24,739 nucleotides of DNA from a virus, in IMG/VR virus record IMGVR_UViG_3300033233_001344, positions 1-24,739 of that record; one strand, given 5' to 3'. Below the pieces are notes generated by a model, which was not told the DNA's origin, did no database searches, and saw only the letters and a list, made by a program, of their open reading frames with translations. Of the stretch, positions 1 through 7,872 are shown in pieces. A program made the position numbers and the translations under genes. Position 1 is the first letter of the stretch, and each line of letters begins with the position of its first letter.

Positions 1-50
1 TGATCGTATGCAGCTAGCTTCTCGACAAGTGGCAAGCAGTCTTTGGTCAT
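1..50 (-). CDS. 5' end of an unidentified gene, cut by the window edge
   Basis: An ATG at 50-48 on the minus strand lies two bases after the stop of the 112-aa gene and stays open for 16 codons to the window edge (MTKDCLPLVEKLAAYD). The close spacing fits the packed minus-strand operon. Too little is present to suggest a function, and the reading frame may not be real. Confidence 0.4.
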   Translation of the reverse strand, partial: MTKDCLPLVEKLAAYD

Positions 51-52
51 TG

Positions 53-391
53 CTATCCCCGTCGCGTGTAGAAACGATCGAAGGCCGCGCTCGTCGTGAT
101 GCCCTTCAACGCCTCGAATTCGGCATCGGTGACGTCGGTCGCGATGTACGGGCTCTTTTCCAGCCACGAAGCTCGAATCGAGCCCTGTTGGCGAATCTCC
201 GTCGCGGTGACTTCCGTCGGCTCGACGTCGCCCGAGGCGATAGCCGAGATCAGCGACTCGCGCGCGAGGTTGCCGTCTCGCGACACCATGTAGACGTCGA
301 AGATCGCAATCGCGTTGTAGAGCTTGAGGTCGACGCGATCTTTCTTGGGCTTGGTCTTGTCTTTGTCTGGGATCAGACTTGGTGCGCTCAT
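53..391 (-). CDS. Hypothetical protein, 112 aa
   Basis: I do not recognise a family. The first 18 residues are rich in Lys and Asp (DKDKTKPKKDR); the rest looks like a small mixed alpha/beta soluble protein with no cysteine pairs, signal peptide or membrane segment. Its ATG overlaps the TGA of the upstream 209-aa gene in an ATGA arrangement, so the two are probably translationally coupled and belong to the minus-strand operon that starts at the AAA+ helicase. The start is well supported by that overlap. No function can be assigned. Confidence 0.7.
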   Translation of the reverse strand: MSAPSLIPDKDKTKPKKDRVDLKLYNAIAIFDVYMVSRDGNLARESLISAIASGDVEPTEVTATEIRQQGSIRASWLEKSPYIATDVTDAEFEALKGITTSAAFDRFYTRRG

Positions 392-1017
392 TTGAATTTG
401 ATCTCACTTCCTGGTGGTCGAATCGAGTACGCGGCGAAGTAGAGGCCACGCTTCCACGCGATCGAGAAAGCGCTGCGCTCGCGATCGTACTTGTCGCCTT
501 GGAGGTGGCTCGTGGTCCCGATCGCATCGCGACAGCGGTATTCGAGTACGAGCCTTTCGACGAGAGCTGGTTCGATCGGCAAGAACGCTGCGATCAGGAT
601 CTCGTTGTAGGTGACGCCGCCACCATGCGAGTTGGCGATCTTGAGCTGGAAACAGCGCAGCGCAGCGGCGAGAAAGCGGACCGGATCGGTGTTGATCTTG
701 GGCTGGATCAGACCGTTGTAGAGCCTGCCGGCTCGTTCGTATGCAAGCGAGCTGTTCCCGTTTTGCTCGCTGGTCAGCCAATGCGCGATAGATTCTAGAT
801 ACGCGTCAGCGTCTGGGGGCAACACCGTCATCACGGAGCACGCGAGGTCGATCGCATGCCTACCGTCGCGCCACGGTGGTCGGAACCAACCGTACGCGGT
901 GTTGTCGAGCGCGTACTCGGAGAGCACACCGGCAAGCTCGGCGAGATCATCGTCGATTGGCGTCGGCCTTCGCGCACGTCGCGGAGCTTTTCGGCTCGGA
1001 TCCTTCGCCACGATCAT
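388..1017 (-). CDS. Hypothetical protein, 209 aa
   Basis: No family recognised. The N-terminal 20 residues are strongly basic (KDPSRKAPRRARRPTP) and could contact nucleic acid. The body is mixed and aromatic-rich (for example WFRPPWRDGRH near residue 44) with no obvious catalytic signature. Overlaps of four bases at both ends, with the HNH endonuclease gene upstream and the 112-aa gene downstream, argue strongly that the frame and start are right. Its translation seems to depend on ribosomes arriving from the HNH gene, so the homing-type gene has become part of this operon. Function unknown. Confidence 0.75.
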   Translation of the reverse strand: MIVAKDPSRKAPRRARRPTPIDDDLAELAGVLSEYALDNTAYGWFRPPWRDGRHAIDLACSVMTVLPPDADAYLESIAHWLTSEQNGNSSLAYERAGRLYNGLIQPKINTDPVRFLAAALRCFQLKIANSHGGGVTYNEILIAAFLPIEPALVERLVLEYRCRDAIGTTSHLQGDKYDRERSAFSIAWKRGLYFAAYSIRPPGSEIKFK

Positions 1018-1457
1018 TCCTTACGAGCCAGCGAGTTGGCTTTGATGCAGGTTCTACATTTCCGGTGGAAGTACCCGTTCCAGCTTTGGACGTAGTAACT
1101 GTTCTCGTCGGTGTACTCGTGCCCCTTAGAGCAATGCGTTATGGGATGGCGCTGATGTCGACGTGCGTGATTCTCGTCATGGGTAACGACGTCAAGATGC
1201 TCTGGATTTACGCAGCACCTGACCTCACAGCGGTGATCAACTTGCCAGCCATTCGGGATAACTCTATTCGAGGCCAGCACAGCGATGACATGCGCCCCAA
1301 GACGTTGTGGGCTAGCTCCGTTAGGCCATCGAAGATATCCATACCCGTCTGATGTTGCGCCGATCCACAACCAACAGCCTGACATCGGTTCGGGGATTGC
1401 TTTATCCCAGAATCGAGCCGGTAGGTTCTCGGCTCCAAAATGGACTGTTTCGCGCAT
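1014..1457 (-). CDS. HNH endonuclease (free-standing, homing type)
   Basis: A 147-aa protein of the phage HNH_3 type. An N-terminal FWDKAIPEPMSGCWLWIGA segment precedes the nuclease core, where QVDHRCEVRCCVNPEHL (about residues 71-87) holds the His of the beta-beta-alpha-metal fold, the paired zinc cysteines and the second motif NPEHL. A C-terminal zinc module follows (HCSKGHEYTDENSYY, then KCRTC). Such genes nick or cut DNA and often spread between phages. The DNA is visibly less GC-rich than its neighbours, a sign of transfer. The promoter-like motif at 1470-1489 lies just upstream and the stop overlaps the next start (ATGA), so the gene sits neatly in the operon rather than disrupting it. 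Confidence 0.9.
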   Translation of the reverse strand: MRETVHFGAENLPARFWDKAIPEPMSGCWLWIGATSDGYGYLRWPNGASPQRLGAHVIAVLASNRVIPNGWQVDHRCEVRCCVNPEHLDVVTHDENHARRHQRHPITHCSKGHEYTDENSYYVQSWNGYFHRKCRTCIKANSLARKE

Positions 1458-1469
1458 CGCAAAACAACC

Positions 1470-1489
1470 CTACTCGTTTGCTCTGACAG
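1470..1489 (-). promoter_or_regulatory. Copy F of the recurrent CTGWCAG-N7-TGNTAG motif
   Basis: On the minus strand: CTGTCAG, seven bases, GAGTAG, then 12 bases to the ATG of the HNH endonuclease. The first box is preceded by GGGCTAG, as in copies A and B. No Shine-Dalgarno sits between box and start. Likely a promoter or operator; the second box is the least conserved of the set (GAGTAG in place of TGNTAG). Confidence 0.55.
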
Positions 1490-1495
1490 CTAGCC

Positions 1496-1906
1496 CTAGT
1501 TCGGTAGCTGTGCTTCGTCGATGACTCTGGTGATCTTCTCGGCCTCGGCATCGCCGAAGGTGTGCGCGTAGATGTCGCGAGCGATCGTCGGCACGTCCTG
1601 ATTGGCCCTCAGCACGGCAACGAATCGATACATGTCGGGCAGGTCGAGATAGTCGACGACGTTTCCATTGCTGAGCATGATGGAAGGCCGCAAGCGCCAC
1701 TCGTCGAAGTCGGCATCTTCACGTGGGACGTTGACCTGCGCCCAGCCGATGATCGGAACGATGAACAGCTGCCGATGATTCTCCTCGCACTCGGGATCTT
1801 CGCACGCCGCCGCGTAGACCGAGACCCACGACAGATTGGGGTCAGGCGTGAAGCCTTGGACGTCAGCGCCGGGTGGCAGAGGCTCGGGATGGGCGTTACA
1901 CGACAC
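1496..1906 (-). CDS. Hypothetical protein, 136 aa
   Basis: No family recognised. The N-terminal third is cysteine-bearing (MSCNA; ACEDPECEENHRQLF near residues 34-48, a possible C-x4-C-x3-H metal site) and the remainder is a compact acidic domain with a conserved-looking core (VVDYLDLPDMYRFVAVL). The start is GTG at 1906, chosen because motif copy C lies exactly nine bases upstream, as it does for the next gene back. Its stop at 1496-1498 is followed by copy F for the HNH gene, so this may be a single-gene transcription unit or read through into the HNH gene. Confidence 0.7.
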   Translation of the reverse strand: MSCNAHPEPLPPGADVQGFTPDPNLSWVSVYAAACEDPECEENHRQLFIVPIIGWAQVNVPREDADFDEWRLRPSIMLSNGNVVDYLDLPDMYRFVAVLRANQDVPTIARDIYAHTFGDAEAEKITRVIDEAQLPN

Positions 1907-1915
1907 GCTCCGAAT

Positions 1916-1935
1916 CTACCATGCTGCTCTGTCAG
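1916..1935 (-). promoter_or_regulatory. Copy C of the recurrent CTGWCAG-N7-TGNTAG motif
   Basis: On the minus strand: CTGACAG, seven bases (agcagca), TGGTAG, then nine bases to the GTG start of the 136-aa gene. It lies in the 48-base gap after the 258-aa gene. The short gap to the start and lack of a Shine-Dalgarno suggest a leaderless or nearly leaderless transcript. Confidence 0.6.
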
Positions 1936-1954
1936 CGCGCTTCGTCGATCTTGT

Positions 1955-2731
1955 TCAGATGGATTCCTCGATCGCGTCGTCGAAGGTGAAGCCTTCCGAG
2001 AGCAGCTGAATGACGTTAGCGATGGTTTCGATGTCGGTTGTTCGGCAGCTCGGCGCGTTGTCGACGCCGTCGGTGATCTCGGAGATCACGAAGCTCTCGT
2101 AGGCCACAAACTCCGATGGAGCGATAGTGATAGGCTGATCGACGTAGAACAGCCGTTCGCCGATGGACACGCGTACCGCGCAAGGGTTCGCCGTCCAGTG
2201 AGCCCAAGCCCAATCGTTACTGTTCTCGACGAAGTAGACGTCGATGAAGGTCTCTCTACGTAGCTTGTCGAGCTGGCATGCCGGGTTGTGGCATCGAGGG
2301 CAAGCTGTTGGTTTGTTCTCTGGCTCGGCTCCCCGCATCATCATGAGGTCGCGGAACAGCTGCGCTTGCTCGGCGAGCACGGGCTCCAGCTCACGCACGA
2401 CGCTCGCCGTGATTTGGCCGATCAATCCGTCGAGGAAAGTCGCGACGAGCTGCGCGATCTGATCGTGTGGGCTGACTGCGGGGTCGGATCCCGGGATGTA
2501 CCGTGTGCCGGCTGTCCCAGCCTTCGCGTTCGGTCCTTCTGCTTTGCTGTGGAGCGGGCAGAATCGGCCGAATGCACATGGGCAGGATTGGTTCGTGCCC
2601 GGGATCGTCGGTGTGGCTACACCGAACGGTTTGTGGGGCTGCCCGAAGATTGTATGACCGTAGGCTGAGGGCACCGAGGACACGTGAGGGTTCATTGGAG
2701 ATGGGTTCGAGGACGAGCCATTTTCGGTCAT
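1955..2731 (-). CDS. Hypothetical zinc-binding protein, 258 aa
   Basis: No named family recognised. Residues 1-45 are low-complexity Ser/Pro/Asn-rich. Two cysteine clusters could bind zinc: C50-x-C52-x5-C58-x2-H61 (SCPCAFGRFCPLH) and C144-x2-C147-x4-C152 (ACPRCHNPAC). Between them, residues 88-135 look helical (DQIAQLVATFLDGLIGQI and following). The C-terminal 100 residues look like a folded alpha/beta domain ending in the acidic tail DDAIEESI. It follows the AAA+ helicase gene with motif copy D in between, so it may be expressed with or just after it. The ATG start is fixed by the motif spacing of nine bases. Function unknown. Confidence 0.75.
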   Translation of the reverse strand: MTENGSSSNPSPMNPHVSSVPSAYGHTIFGQPHKPFGVATPTIPGTNQSCPCAFGRFCPLHSKAEGPNAKAGTAGTRYIPGSDPAVSPHDQIAQLVATFLDGLIGQITASVVRELEPVLAEQAQLFRDLMMMRGAEPENKPTACPRCHNPACQLDKLRRETFIDVYFVENSNDWAWAHWTANPCAVRVSIGERLFYVDQPITIAPSEFVAYESFVISEITDGVDNAPSCRTTDIETIANVIQLLSEGFTFDDAIEESI

Positions 2732-2740
2732 GCCCGAGGA

Positions 2741-2760
2741 CTACCACGCTGATCTGTCAG
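2741..2760 (-). promoter_or_regulatory. Copy D of the recurrent CTGWCAG-N7-TGNTAG motif
   Basis: On the minus strand: CTGACAG (overlapping the helicase stop codon TGA), seven bases (atcagcg), TGGTAG, then nine bases to the ATG of the 258-aa gene. Closely matches copy C, including GCRTGGTAG. Confidence 0.6.
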
Positions 2761-5189
2761 TCGTCATCGCTTCCTGTTGGATCGACGGGATCTAGAGCTG
2801 GGATGCTCGTGAGCCGCGCATCCGTCTTGCGCCAGATCCGATAGCTCTTGTGGCCGTCGGGCGCGAGCAGCTGAACGATGAAATCACGCTCGATATGCTG
2901 CGAGCGCAGCTTCTGTGACAGCAATCGCGCGTTCTTGTAGAACTGGATCCCGTGGGCGTTGGCGAGCGTTTCCATCTCCTGAAACAGCTGGAACAGCCCA
3001 AGCTCGCGGCCGACGTTCGAGGGCGCGTTGCGCGGGCGGTAGACGATCCACTTGTGGAGCAGCTCGACGAGGGGATCTTCCTCGTTGATGAACGCGATCT
3101 GCTCGCCCTGGACTGCGTTCAACAGATCGGCGACAGCCTCGGGTTCCCAGCCGACGACGCGACCAACAACGCGCGCGAGCGCGGCGAAGTCGGCCATGCG
3201 GTGAACTTCGGTTGCGCTCTCGGTGAGCGCGCCGTGCCGGATCTCGGCGACGATCTGGTTCACGTACCACATGTATTCGCCGACGATCTGCGGGCGTAGC
3301 TGCTGGATCTCTTCTTCGAGCGACTGAAACCGCGTGAACTGCTCGCGGCGATCGAGGCGCAGAATAACGCAGCGATCGGCGGTGTCCTCGCGCCGGAAGC
3401 TCGCCGGGTTCTTCGAGGCCACGGCGATGAACGCGTGCGGCTTGATCGTCGCCTCTTCGCTGTCGGTGAACAGCTTGCGCTTGGTCCATGTGCCCTTGGT
3501 CGTGTACGAGCAGATCGCGTCAGGGAGCCAGTCGATGTAGGCGTCGAGGTTGTCGAACACGGCGATCGGCGAGCGCAGGAGCAAGACGCCGAAGTCGTCT
3601 TCTTTGTTCTTCGAGAGGATCATCGGCTTGGCTTCGCCGAGCAGCGCTTGCTGGAGCAGCTGCACCGCTGATGAGTTGTGCGTGACCGTGAAATCACCGA
3701 GCAAGAATCGGCCGTCCTCATCGAGTGTGAATCCGGCGAAATCGCCTTCGCCGATTGGATCAATAGTGATGCCTGTACGCGTTACGTCTTTGATCTGATG
3801 GCGTGGATCCGGTTTCTTGCGTGGGATACGTAGCGGTAGGCCGTTCATGTCGCCGCTGATCGAAACGTGCCAGTAGGGCTCCTCGTAGCCGAGCACAAAC
3901 TTAGCCTTTGGCGGTGTTGCTCGAAGGCCGAGCGATCGAGCTAGGAAACAGATTCCATCAGCGAAGCCTCGGCGTTTTTGCACAATGTCTAAGCATCCGA
4001 GGCTGAGGTAACCGTCAGTGTCTAAGAGCCCAGCTAGAAATTGTGCTCGTGCTTCTCGTGATGCTGTGAGGTACTGCTTTGGAAAAGCTGTGCCGTCGCC
4101 GACAACCGTACCGTCGCCGTACCAGACACCGAGGAAGTAGGGATCGATTGGGAGCGGTTCCTTCTGCGGTGGAAAGTCCACTCTCGTCATGAACTGCTTG
4201 TAATCACTGCGAAAGTACGCGGTCTCACTCAGAAACTGATCTACTGAGATATCGATGATCTCTCCTCGATGCGATGAGACAAGCGTAAGGACGTGGGCAT
4301 CATTGCAAACCCACGAGTCGCCTTTGACCGGACAGATTTTGAACAACGGTCCACGGCCACGTGTTGTTGCGAGGACTCGGCGAGGTCGACTATCAGGGCC
4401 CATGAGTAGATCCCCGATTTGAACATCCTCAACCGCTTTGGTGGACCCGTCGAAACAAAGCACAGGTGTTCCAAGTTGTAGGCACTTTCCGCTGCCTGGT
4501 GCTCCTTCGAGAATCAATAGCGGCTTGGTCGGCATGAGATCGGGGAGCGCGAGCGCGAAGATCCACACGATGAATGCCATCCGCATTTGCTGGTCGGAGA
4601 TCCCACCCATGCCCGACGACGAGAACGAGAGGTGATTGACGAGCCGATCGAACAGGATCCCGTGCTCACCGACCTCGGGATCGACGTGCTTGCCACCGTC
4701 GTCGTCGATGAAGAACACGTCGTCTTCGCCGTTGACGACCTGCATGATGTTCTCGCCGTCGAGCCGCCACATTTGGCCGTTGTAGCTAGAAAAGTAAACC
4801 GTCTGGTTCTTGTAGGCCGCGAACCGCCGAACCGCGACGTGTGCTCCGTTTTGCATCGCATAGCTCCTATATCTGTCGAGGATTGCCTTGGCGGCTTCTT
4901 CGCGCTCGGTGATTCCGTAGCGCCGCTCTATGTACGTCCAGAATCGATCGCCGCCTCTACCTGGCCTCGGCATCGCCAAGATCTCTTGTGTGAGCCCGAC
5001 GCAGAGATACGGCACGTTCTCGGGCACCGCGACGAGAAATGTCGAGCCCGTCGTGATCTCAATGTTCAGGATCTCGTTCCAGATGCTGATGCGCTTGGCC
5101 CGAGCGTTAACGTAGTCCCCATCGAGCTTGACGGCGATCCGCGATCGATCGCGGGCCATGCGTGCTGATAGCTCGGCTGGGGTGGGCAT
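2757..5189 (-). CDS. AAA+ ATPase, probable replicative helicase, interrupted by an intein
   Basis: An 810-aa precursor that would splice to about 540 aa. The ATPase core has a P-loop GAPGSGK (229-235) completed by S506 after the intein, a Walker B-like AVFDNLD (543-549), a sensor-1-like IAVASKNP (588-595) and a candidate arginine finger in RREDTADR (599-606). This order resembles the D5/SF3-like ATPases of phages and plasmids, which unwind DNA at forks. Residues 1-220 show no primase motif that I recognise; residues 625-810 may be a DNA-binding C-terminal region, ending in an acidic tail. It heads the minus-strand operon, divergent from the SNF2 gene. The ATG at 5189 has no clear Shine-Dalgarno, but motif copy G lies 18 bases upstream. 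The exact family is inferred. Confidence 0.85.
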   Translation of the reverse strand: MPTPAELSARMARDRSRIAVKLDGDYVNARAKRISIWNEILNIEITTGSTFLVAVPENVPYLCVGLTQEILAMPRPGRGGDRFWTYIERRYGITEREEAAKAILDRYRSYAMQNGAHVAVRRFAAYKNQTVYFSSYNGQMWRLDGENIMQVVNGEDDVFFIDDDGGKHVDPEVGEHGILFDRLVNHLSFSSSGMGGISDQQMRMAFIVWIFALALPDLMPTKPLLILEGAPGSGKCLQLGTPVLCFDGSTKAVEDVQIGDLLMGPDSRPRRVLATTRGRGPLFKICPVKGDSWVCNDAHVLTLVSSHRGEIIDISVDQFLSETAYFRSDYKQFMTRVDFPPQKEPLPIDPYFLGVWYGDGTVVGDGTAFPKQYLTASREARAQFLAGLLDTDGYLSLGCLDIVQKRRGFADGICFLARSLGLRATPPKAKFVLGYEEPYWHVSISGDMNGLPLRIPRKKPDPRHQIKDVTRTGITIDPIGEGDFAGFTLDEDGRFLLGDFTVTHNSSAVQLLQQALLGEAKPMILSKNKEDDFGVLLLRSPIAVFDNLDAYIDWLPDAICSYTTKGTWTKRKLFTDSEEATIKPHAFIAVASKNPASFRREDTADRCVILRLDRREQFTRFQSLEEEIQQLRPQIVGEYMWYVNQIVAEIRHGALTESATEVHRMADFAALARVVGRVVGWEPEAVADLLNAVQGEQIAFINEEDPLVELLHKWIVYRPRNAPSNVGRELGLFQLFQEMETLANAHGIQFYKNARLLSQKLRSQHIERDFIVQLLAPDGHKSYRIWRKTDARLTSIPALDPVDPTGSDDD
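3675..4484 (-). other. Class 1 intein in the helicase P-loop, homing endonuclease apparently shrunken
   Basis: Intein of 270 residues (236-505 of the precursor). It begins with Cys (CLQLGTPVLCFDG), has a block B-like VCNDAHVLT (294-302) and ends FLLGDFTVTHN before Ser506, so Cys1, terminal His-Asn and +1 Ser are all present and splicing should work. It splits the Walker A motif between Lys and Ser. Two LAGLIDADG motifs can be seen, LGVWYGDG (353-360) and LAGLLDTDG (385-393), but only about 24 residues separate them, against about 85-105 in the window's other two inteins. The endonuclease is therefore probably dead. The DNA is less GC-rich than the flanking extein. Confidence 0.92.
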
Positions 5190-5207
5190 GGAGCGAGAGG
5201 GTCGTAG

Positions 5208-5227
5208 CTAACACGATGCCCTGACTG
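5208..5227 (-). promoter_or_regulatory. Copy G of the recurrent motif, reading toward the AAA+ helicase
   Basis: On the minus strand: CAGTCAG, seven bases (ggcatcg), TGTTAG, then 18 bases to the helicase ATG. It lies back to back with copy E for the SNF2 gene within the 82-base divergent intergenic region, only nine bases apart. Confidence 0.5.
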
Positions 5228-5236
5228 TCAGCCGCA

Positions 5237-5256
5237 AAGTCAGGTCAGTGTGGTAG
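5237..5256 (+). promoter_or_regulatory. Copy E of the recurrent motif, reading toward the SNF2 helicase
   Basis: AAGTCAG, seven bases (gtcagtg), TGGTAG, then 15 bases to the ATG at 5272. No in-frame start codon lies closer, because TAG of the motif is itself an in-frame stop. Part of the divergent region shared with copy G. Confidence 0.5.
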
Positions 5257-5271
5257 CTCAATCGGCACGGG

Positions 5272-7872
5272 ATGCTCAAACCGGCGGCAAAACTCGATTG
5301 GTTCGTTGTGGACCAAGAAACTATCCGGCCGATCGCCGTGACTCCCGGCATTCGTGTGATCGCCGATCACATAGAGATCCACCGATCGCACTTGCCGTTG
5401 CTTGACAATGACGATGCGGCGAGGGCTCTGAGCCGGATCAGGGCATCGAGTGATCTGATCTGGGAAGGCCGAGATCTCGCCACCGAGCAGCTTGGCTTCA
5501 AGCTCCGCAACGTTCAGAAAACCGCCGTCGACTTCATCCGCTCGCGGCGCGGGACGTTGCTCGGTGACGATCCCCGTGTTGGCAAAGGGCACTTAGTCGG
5601 CACAAAAATCATGACGCCTAGTGGTTGGCAGTCGATCGAACGCCTTCGGTTTGGGGATCGGGTTTGCGGCTCTGACGGATTCTCATGTCGCGTAACTGGG
5701 GTTTTCCATCGAGGAGTTTTGCCGCTCTATCGTGTAACGTTCTCTGATGGGGCCTCAGTCCTTGTCGACGGGGATCATCGTTGGACCGCCTACAATCACA
5801 ACGCGTGGCTTCGAGGAGAGGCGCCGAAGGTCAAAGAGACGCGTGATCTAGCAACGTGCCTTTTCTCTAAGAATGGAAGCAAGCTGAAGCGCGAGTGGCG
5901 CATCCCTCTTGTGAAGCCCCTGTTACTTGAAAGCAGAACGCTTCCGATCGATCCATATCTACTCGGTGTTCTTCTCGGTGATGGCTCGTTTACTCAGCGA
6001 TGCGTGACTTTCACGGCTGGGGATTTGGGTGTGGCGCGTGAGGTTGAACGCGTTTTACCTAATGGTACTAGGTTGGCCAAACGCCAATCGAATGATCGTT
6101 GTCCGGCGTGGGGGATTCGTGGACTCGTTCACAAAAAGAATCCTGTGATCGATGCGCTTCGCGATCTCGGCTTGATGGGCCTGCATTCCTACGAAAAGTT
6201 CGTCCCAGGTTTGTACCTTTTTGCCTCTGAATTACAACGCTTAGGGCTACTGCAAGGGTTGATGGATACTGACGGCGAGCTTCACGGGAATAACAAACGT
6301 TTCGTAGGATTCAGTTCGACATCAAAAGCGCTTGTCGATGCTGTCAGGTTTCTCGTCGAGAGCTTTGGTGGAATCGCTCGACTTAGTGTGAGAGCGACTT
6401 CTAGCTATACCTACAAAGGCGAGCACAAAACTGGGCGCCCATCGTATCGTTTGACGATTTCGATGCCAGCTGGCATCAAGCCGTTTCGTTCACGTCAAGG
6501 CTATCGTGATCGCCCGAAGTTTCAACCAGCGCGACACTTTGCTTCGATCGAGCGCGAGGGTGAAGGTGAGGTCATCTGCATCTCCGTCGATGCACCTGAT
6601 CAGCTCTACGTCACCGAGCACTGCATTGTCACGCACAACACTCTCGCGTGCGCGTACTCGCACGATTGGAGCCTTGGCAAACTCGTGGTCATCGCGCCGC
6701 TGATGGTCCGCGAGGTTTGGCTCGGCTGGCTGCGCCGGGTGTTCCCCGGGCAAGACATCGGCATCATGACTGGCCGGCTGTTCGACCCGATCGAAGCGGC
6801 CAAGCCGATCGTGTTTGGCCACTACGACATCCTCTATGGATGGCAGGACGGCACGCAGATCGGGACGCTGATCCTCGACGAAGCGCACATGCTGACGAAT
6901 CGCAACTCGCGCCGAACGCGCGCGGCGGTGTTCCTGGCTTCCCGAGCCGAGCGCGTGATCGCAGCGACCGGCACGCCGATCTGGAACATGCCACCCGATC
7001 TGTGGAGCGTGCTCGGGCTCGTCGCGCCCGGCGCGTTCGGTAGCTATCACGACTTCGGCAATCGCTACGGGGCGCCCGAAGTCACGGAGTACGGTACGCG
7101 GTTCACCGGGCTCTCTAATGACGCTGAGCTGTCGCTGCGGCTCTCCGAGGTTATGCTGCGCCGTCGCTGGGTCGACGTCTGCGATGATCTGCCGCCGATC
7201 TCGCGCAACGTGATGATCGTCGATCTCGATGATCGACAGCGCCGCAAGCTCGACATCGCGGCCGAGAGCCTGCGCCAAGGGGATCGAACGAACACGGCCG
7301 GCGCGCTCGCACGCTACCGCGACGCGCTGTCGATGGCCAAGCTCCCAGCAGCGATCCAAGAGGCCGAGCGTTGTCTCGATCGCGGGGATTCCGTCGTCAT
7401 CTGGACGTGGCATCGCGAGCTTGCCGATTCGATCGTCGAGCTGCTCCTTGCCGGCGGCCGACAAGCCTTCAAGCTGACCGGCGACACGCCGATGAAGAAC
7501 CGCGATCAGGTTCTGAGCCAATGGCGCGAGGGGCCTGCCGCGCTCGTCGCGACGATGTCTGTGGCGCAGGTCGGCATTGATCTCAGCCACGCGCACCGCG
7601 CGATCTTCGCTGAGATCGACTACACGCCGGCCATGATCGCCCAAGCCGAGATGCGGACGTTCGCGCCGACGCGGCCGATGAACGTGACCTACGTCGTCGC
7701 CGATCACTTCGTGGACCGCAAGATCATCGCGGCGCTGCACCGCAAGCTCGAAGCGGCGTCGCCGCTCGGGGTCGGCTCTGGTGAGGGCGCTATCGCGTCG
7801 ATCGACGCTGCGTTCCGTGGGCCCGAGGAGATCGCTGACATGGATCGCTTTCTTCGGGACTTGTTGGCATGA
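5272..7872 (+). CDS. SNF2-family (SF2) helicase/translocase, interrupted by an intein
   Basis: An 866-aa precursor that splices to about 515 aa. Motif I is LLGDDPRVGK (96-105) plus T457 after the intein; motif II is LILDEAHML (533-541); motif III is AATGTPI (564-570); motif V lies in ATMSVAQVGIDLS (760-772); motif VI is QAEMRTFAPTRP (791-802), the degenerate form in which the usual R-x-GQ is replaced. These proteins use ATP to move on duplex DNA; in phages they occur next to replication and recombination genes. It lacks the accessory domains of chromatin remodellers. It opens the plus-strand operon; the stop overlaps the next start (ATGA). The start at ATG 5272 follows motif copy E. The long antisense reading frame over its 3' half is a codon-bias shadow. 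Confidence 0.93.
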   Translation: MLKPAAKLDWFVVDQETIRPIAVTPGIRVIADHIEIHRSHLPLLDNDDAARALSRIRASSDLIWEGRDLATEQLGFKLRNVQKTAVDFIRSRRGTLLGDDPRVGKGHLVGTKIMTPSGWQSIERLRFGDRVCGSDGFSCRVTGVFHRGVLPLYRVTFSDGASVLVDGDHRWTAYNHNAWLRGEAPKVKETRDLATCLFSKNGSKLKREWRIPLVKPLLLESRTLPIDPYLLGVLLGDGSFTQRCVTFTAGDLGVAREVERVLPNGTRLAKRQSNDRCPAWGIRGLVHKKNPVIDALRDLGLMGLHSYEKFVPGLYLFASELQRLGLLQGLMDTDGELHGNNKRFVGFSSTSKALVDAVRFLVESFGGIARLSVRATSSYTYKGEHKTGRPSYRLTISMPAGIKPFRSRQGYRDRPKFQPARHFASIEREGEGEVICISVDAPDQLYVTEHCIVTHNTLACAYSHDWSLGKLVVIAPLMVREVWLGWLRRVFPGQDIGIMTGRLFDPIEAAKPIVFGHYDILYGWQDGTQIGTLILDEAHMLTNRNSRRTRAAVFLASRAERVIAATGTPIWNMPPDLWSVLGLVAPGAFGSYHDFGNRYGAPEVTEYGTRFTGLSNDAELSLRLSEVMLRRRWVDVCDDLPPISRNVMIVDLDDRQRRKLDIAAESLRQGDRTNTAGALARYRDALSMAKLPAAIQEAERCLDRGDSVVIWTWHRELADSIVELLLAGGRQAFKLTGDTPMKNRDQVLSQWREGPAALVATMSVAQVGIDLSHAHRAIFAEIDYTPAMIAQAEMRTFAPTRPMNVTYVVADHFVDRKIIAALHRKLEAASPLGVGSGEGAIASIDAAFRGPEEIADMDRFLRDLLA
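5587..6639 (+). other. Class 3 intein (W-C-T type) in the SNF2 P-loop, with LAGLIDADG endonuclease
   Basis: Intein of 351 residues (106-456 of the precursor). It begins with Gly (GHLVGTKIMTPSGW) instead of Cys or Ser, so standard class 1 splicing is impossible. The class 3 triad is complete: Trp171 two residues after block B His169 (VDGDHRW), Cys436 at block F position 4 (EVICISVDAP), and Thr454 in the terminal THN, followed by +1 Thr457. In this class the block F Cys is the first nucleophile. The two LAGLIDADG motifs, LLGVLLGDGSF (230-240) and LLQGLMDTDGEL (326-337), have normal spacing, so the endonuclease may be active. It splits GK|T of Walker A. Confidence 0.9.

Noticed and set aside
2884-3489. 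A 201-codon overlapping minus-strand frame within the helicase gene
   Set aside because: Arg/Ala-rich out-of-frame translation of the helicase C-terminal half.
5587-6639. SNF2 intein considered inactive because Cys1 is missing
   Set aside because: The W-C-T residues of class 3 inteins are all present, so a different splicing route explains the missing Cys.
6490-7740. A 416-codon open frame antisense to the SNF2 helicase
   Set aside because: The sense strand has all helicase motifs; the antisense product is Arg/Asp/His-rich without domains, as expected from GC-rich codon bias on the opposite strand.
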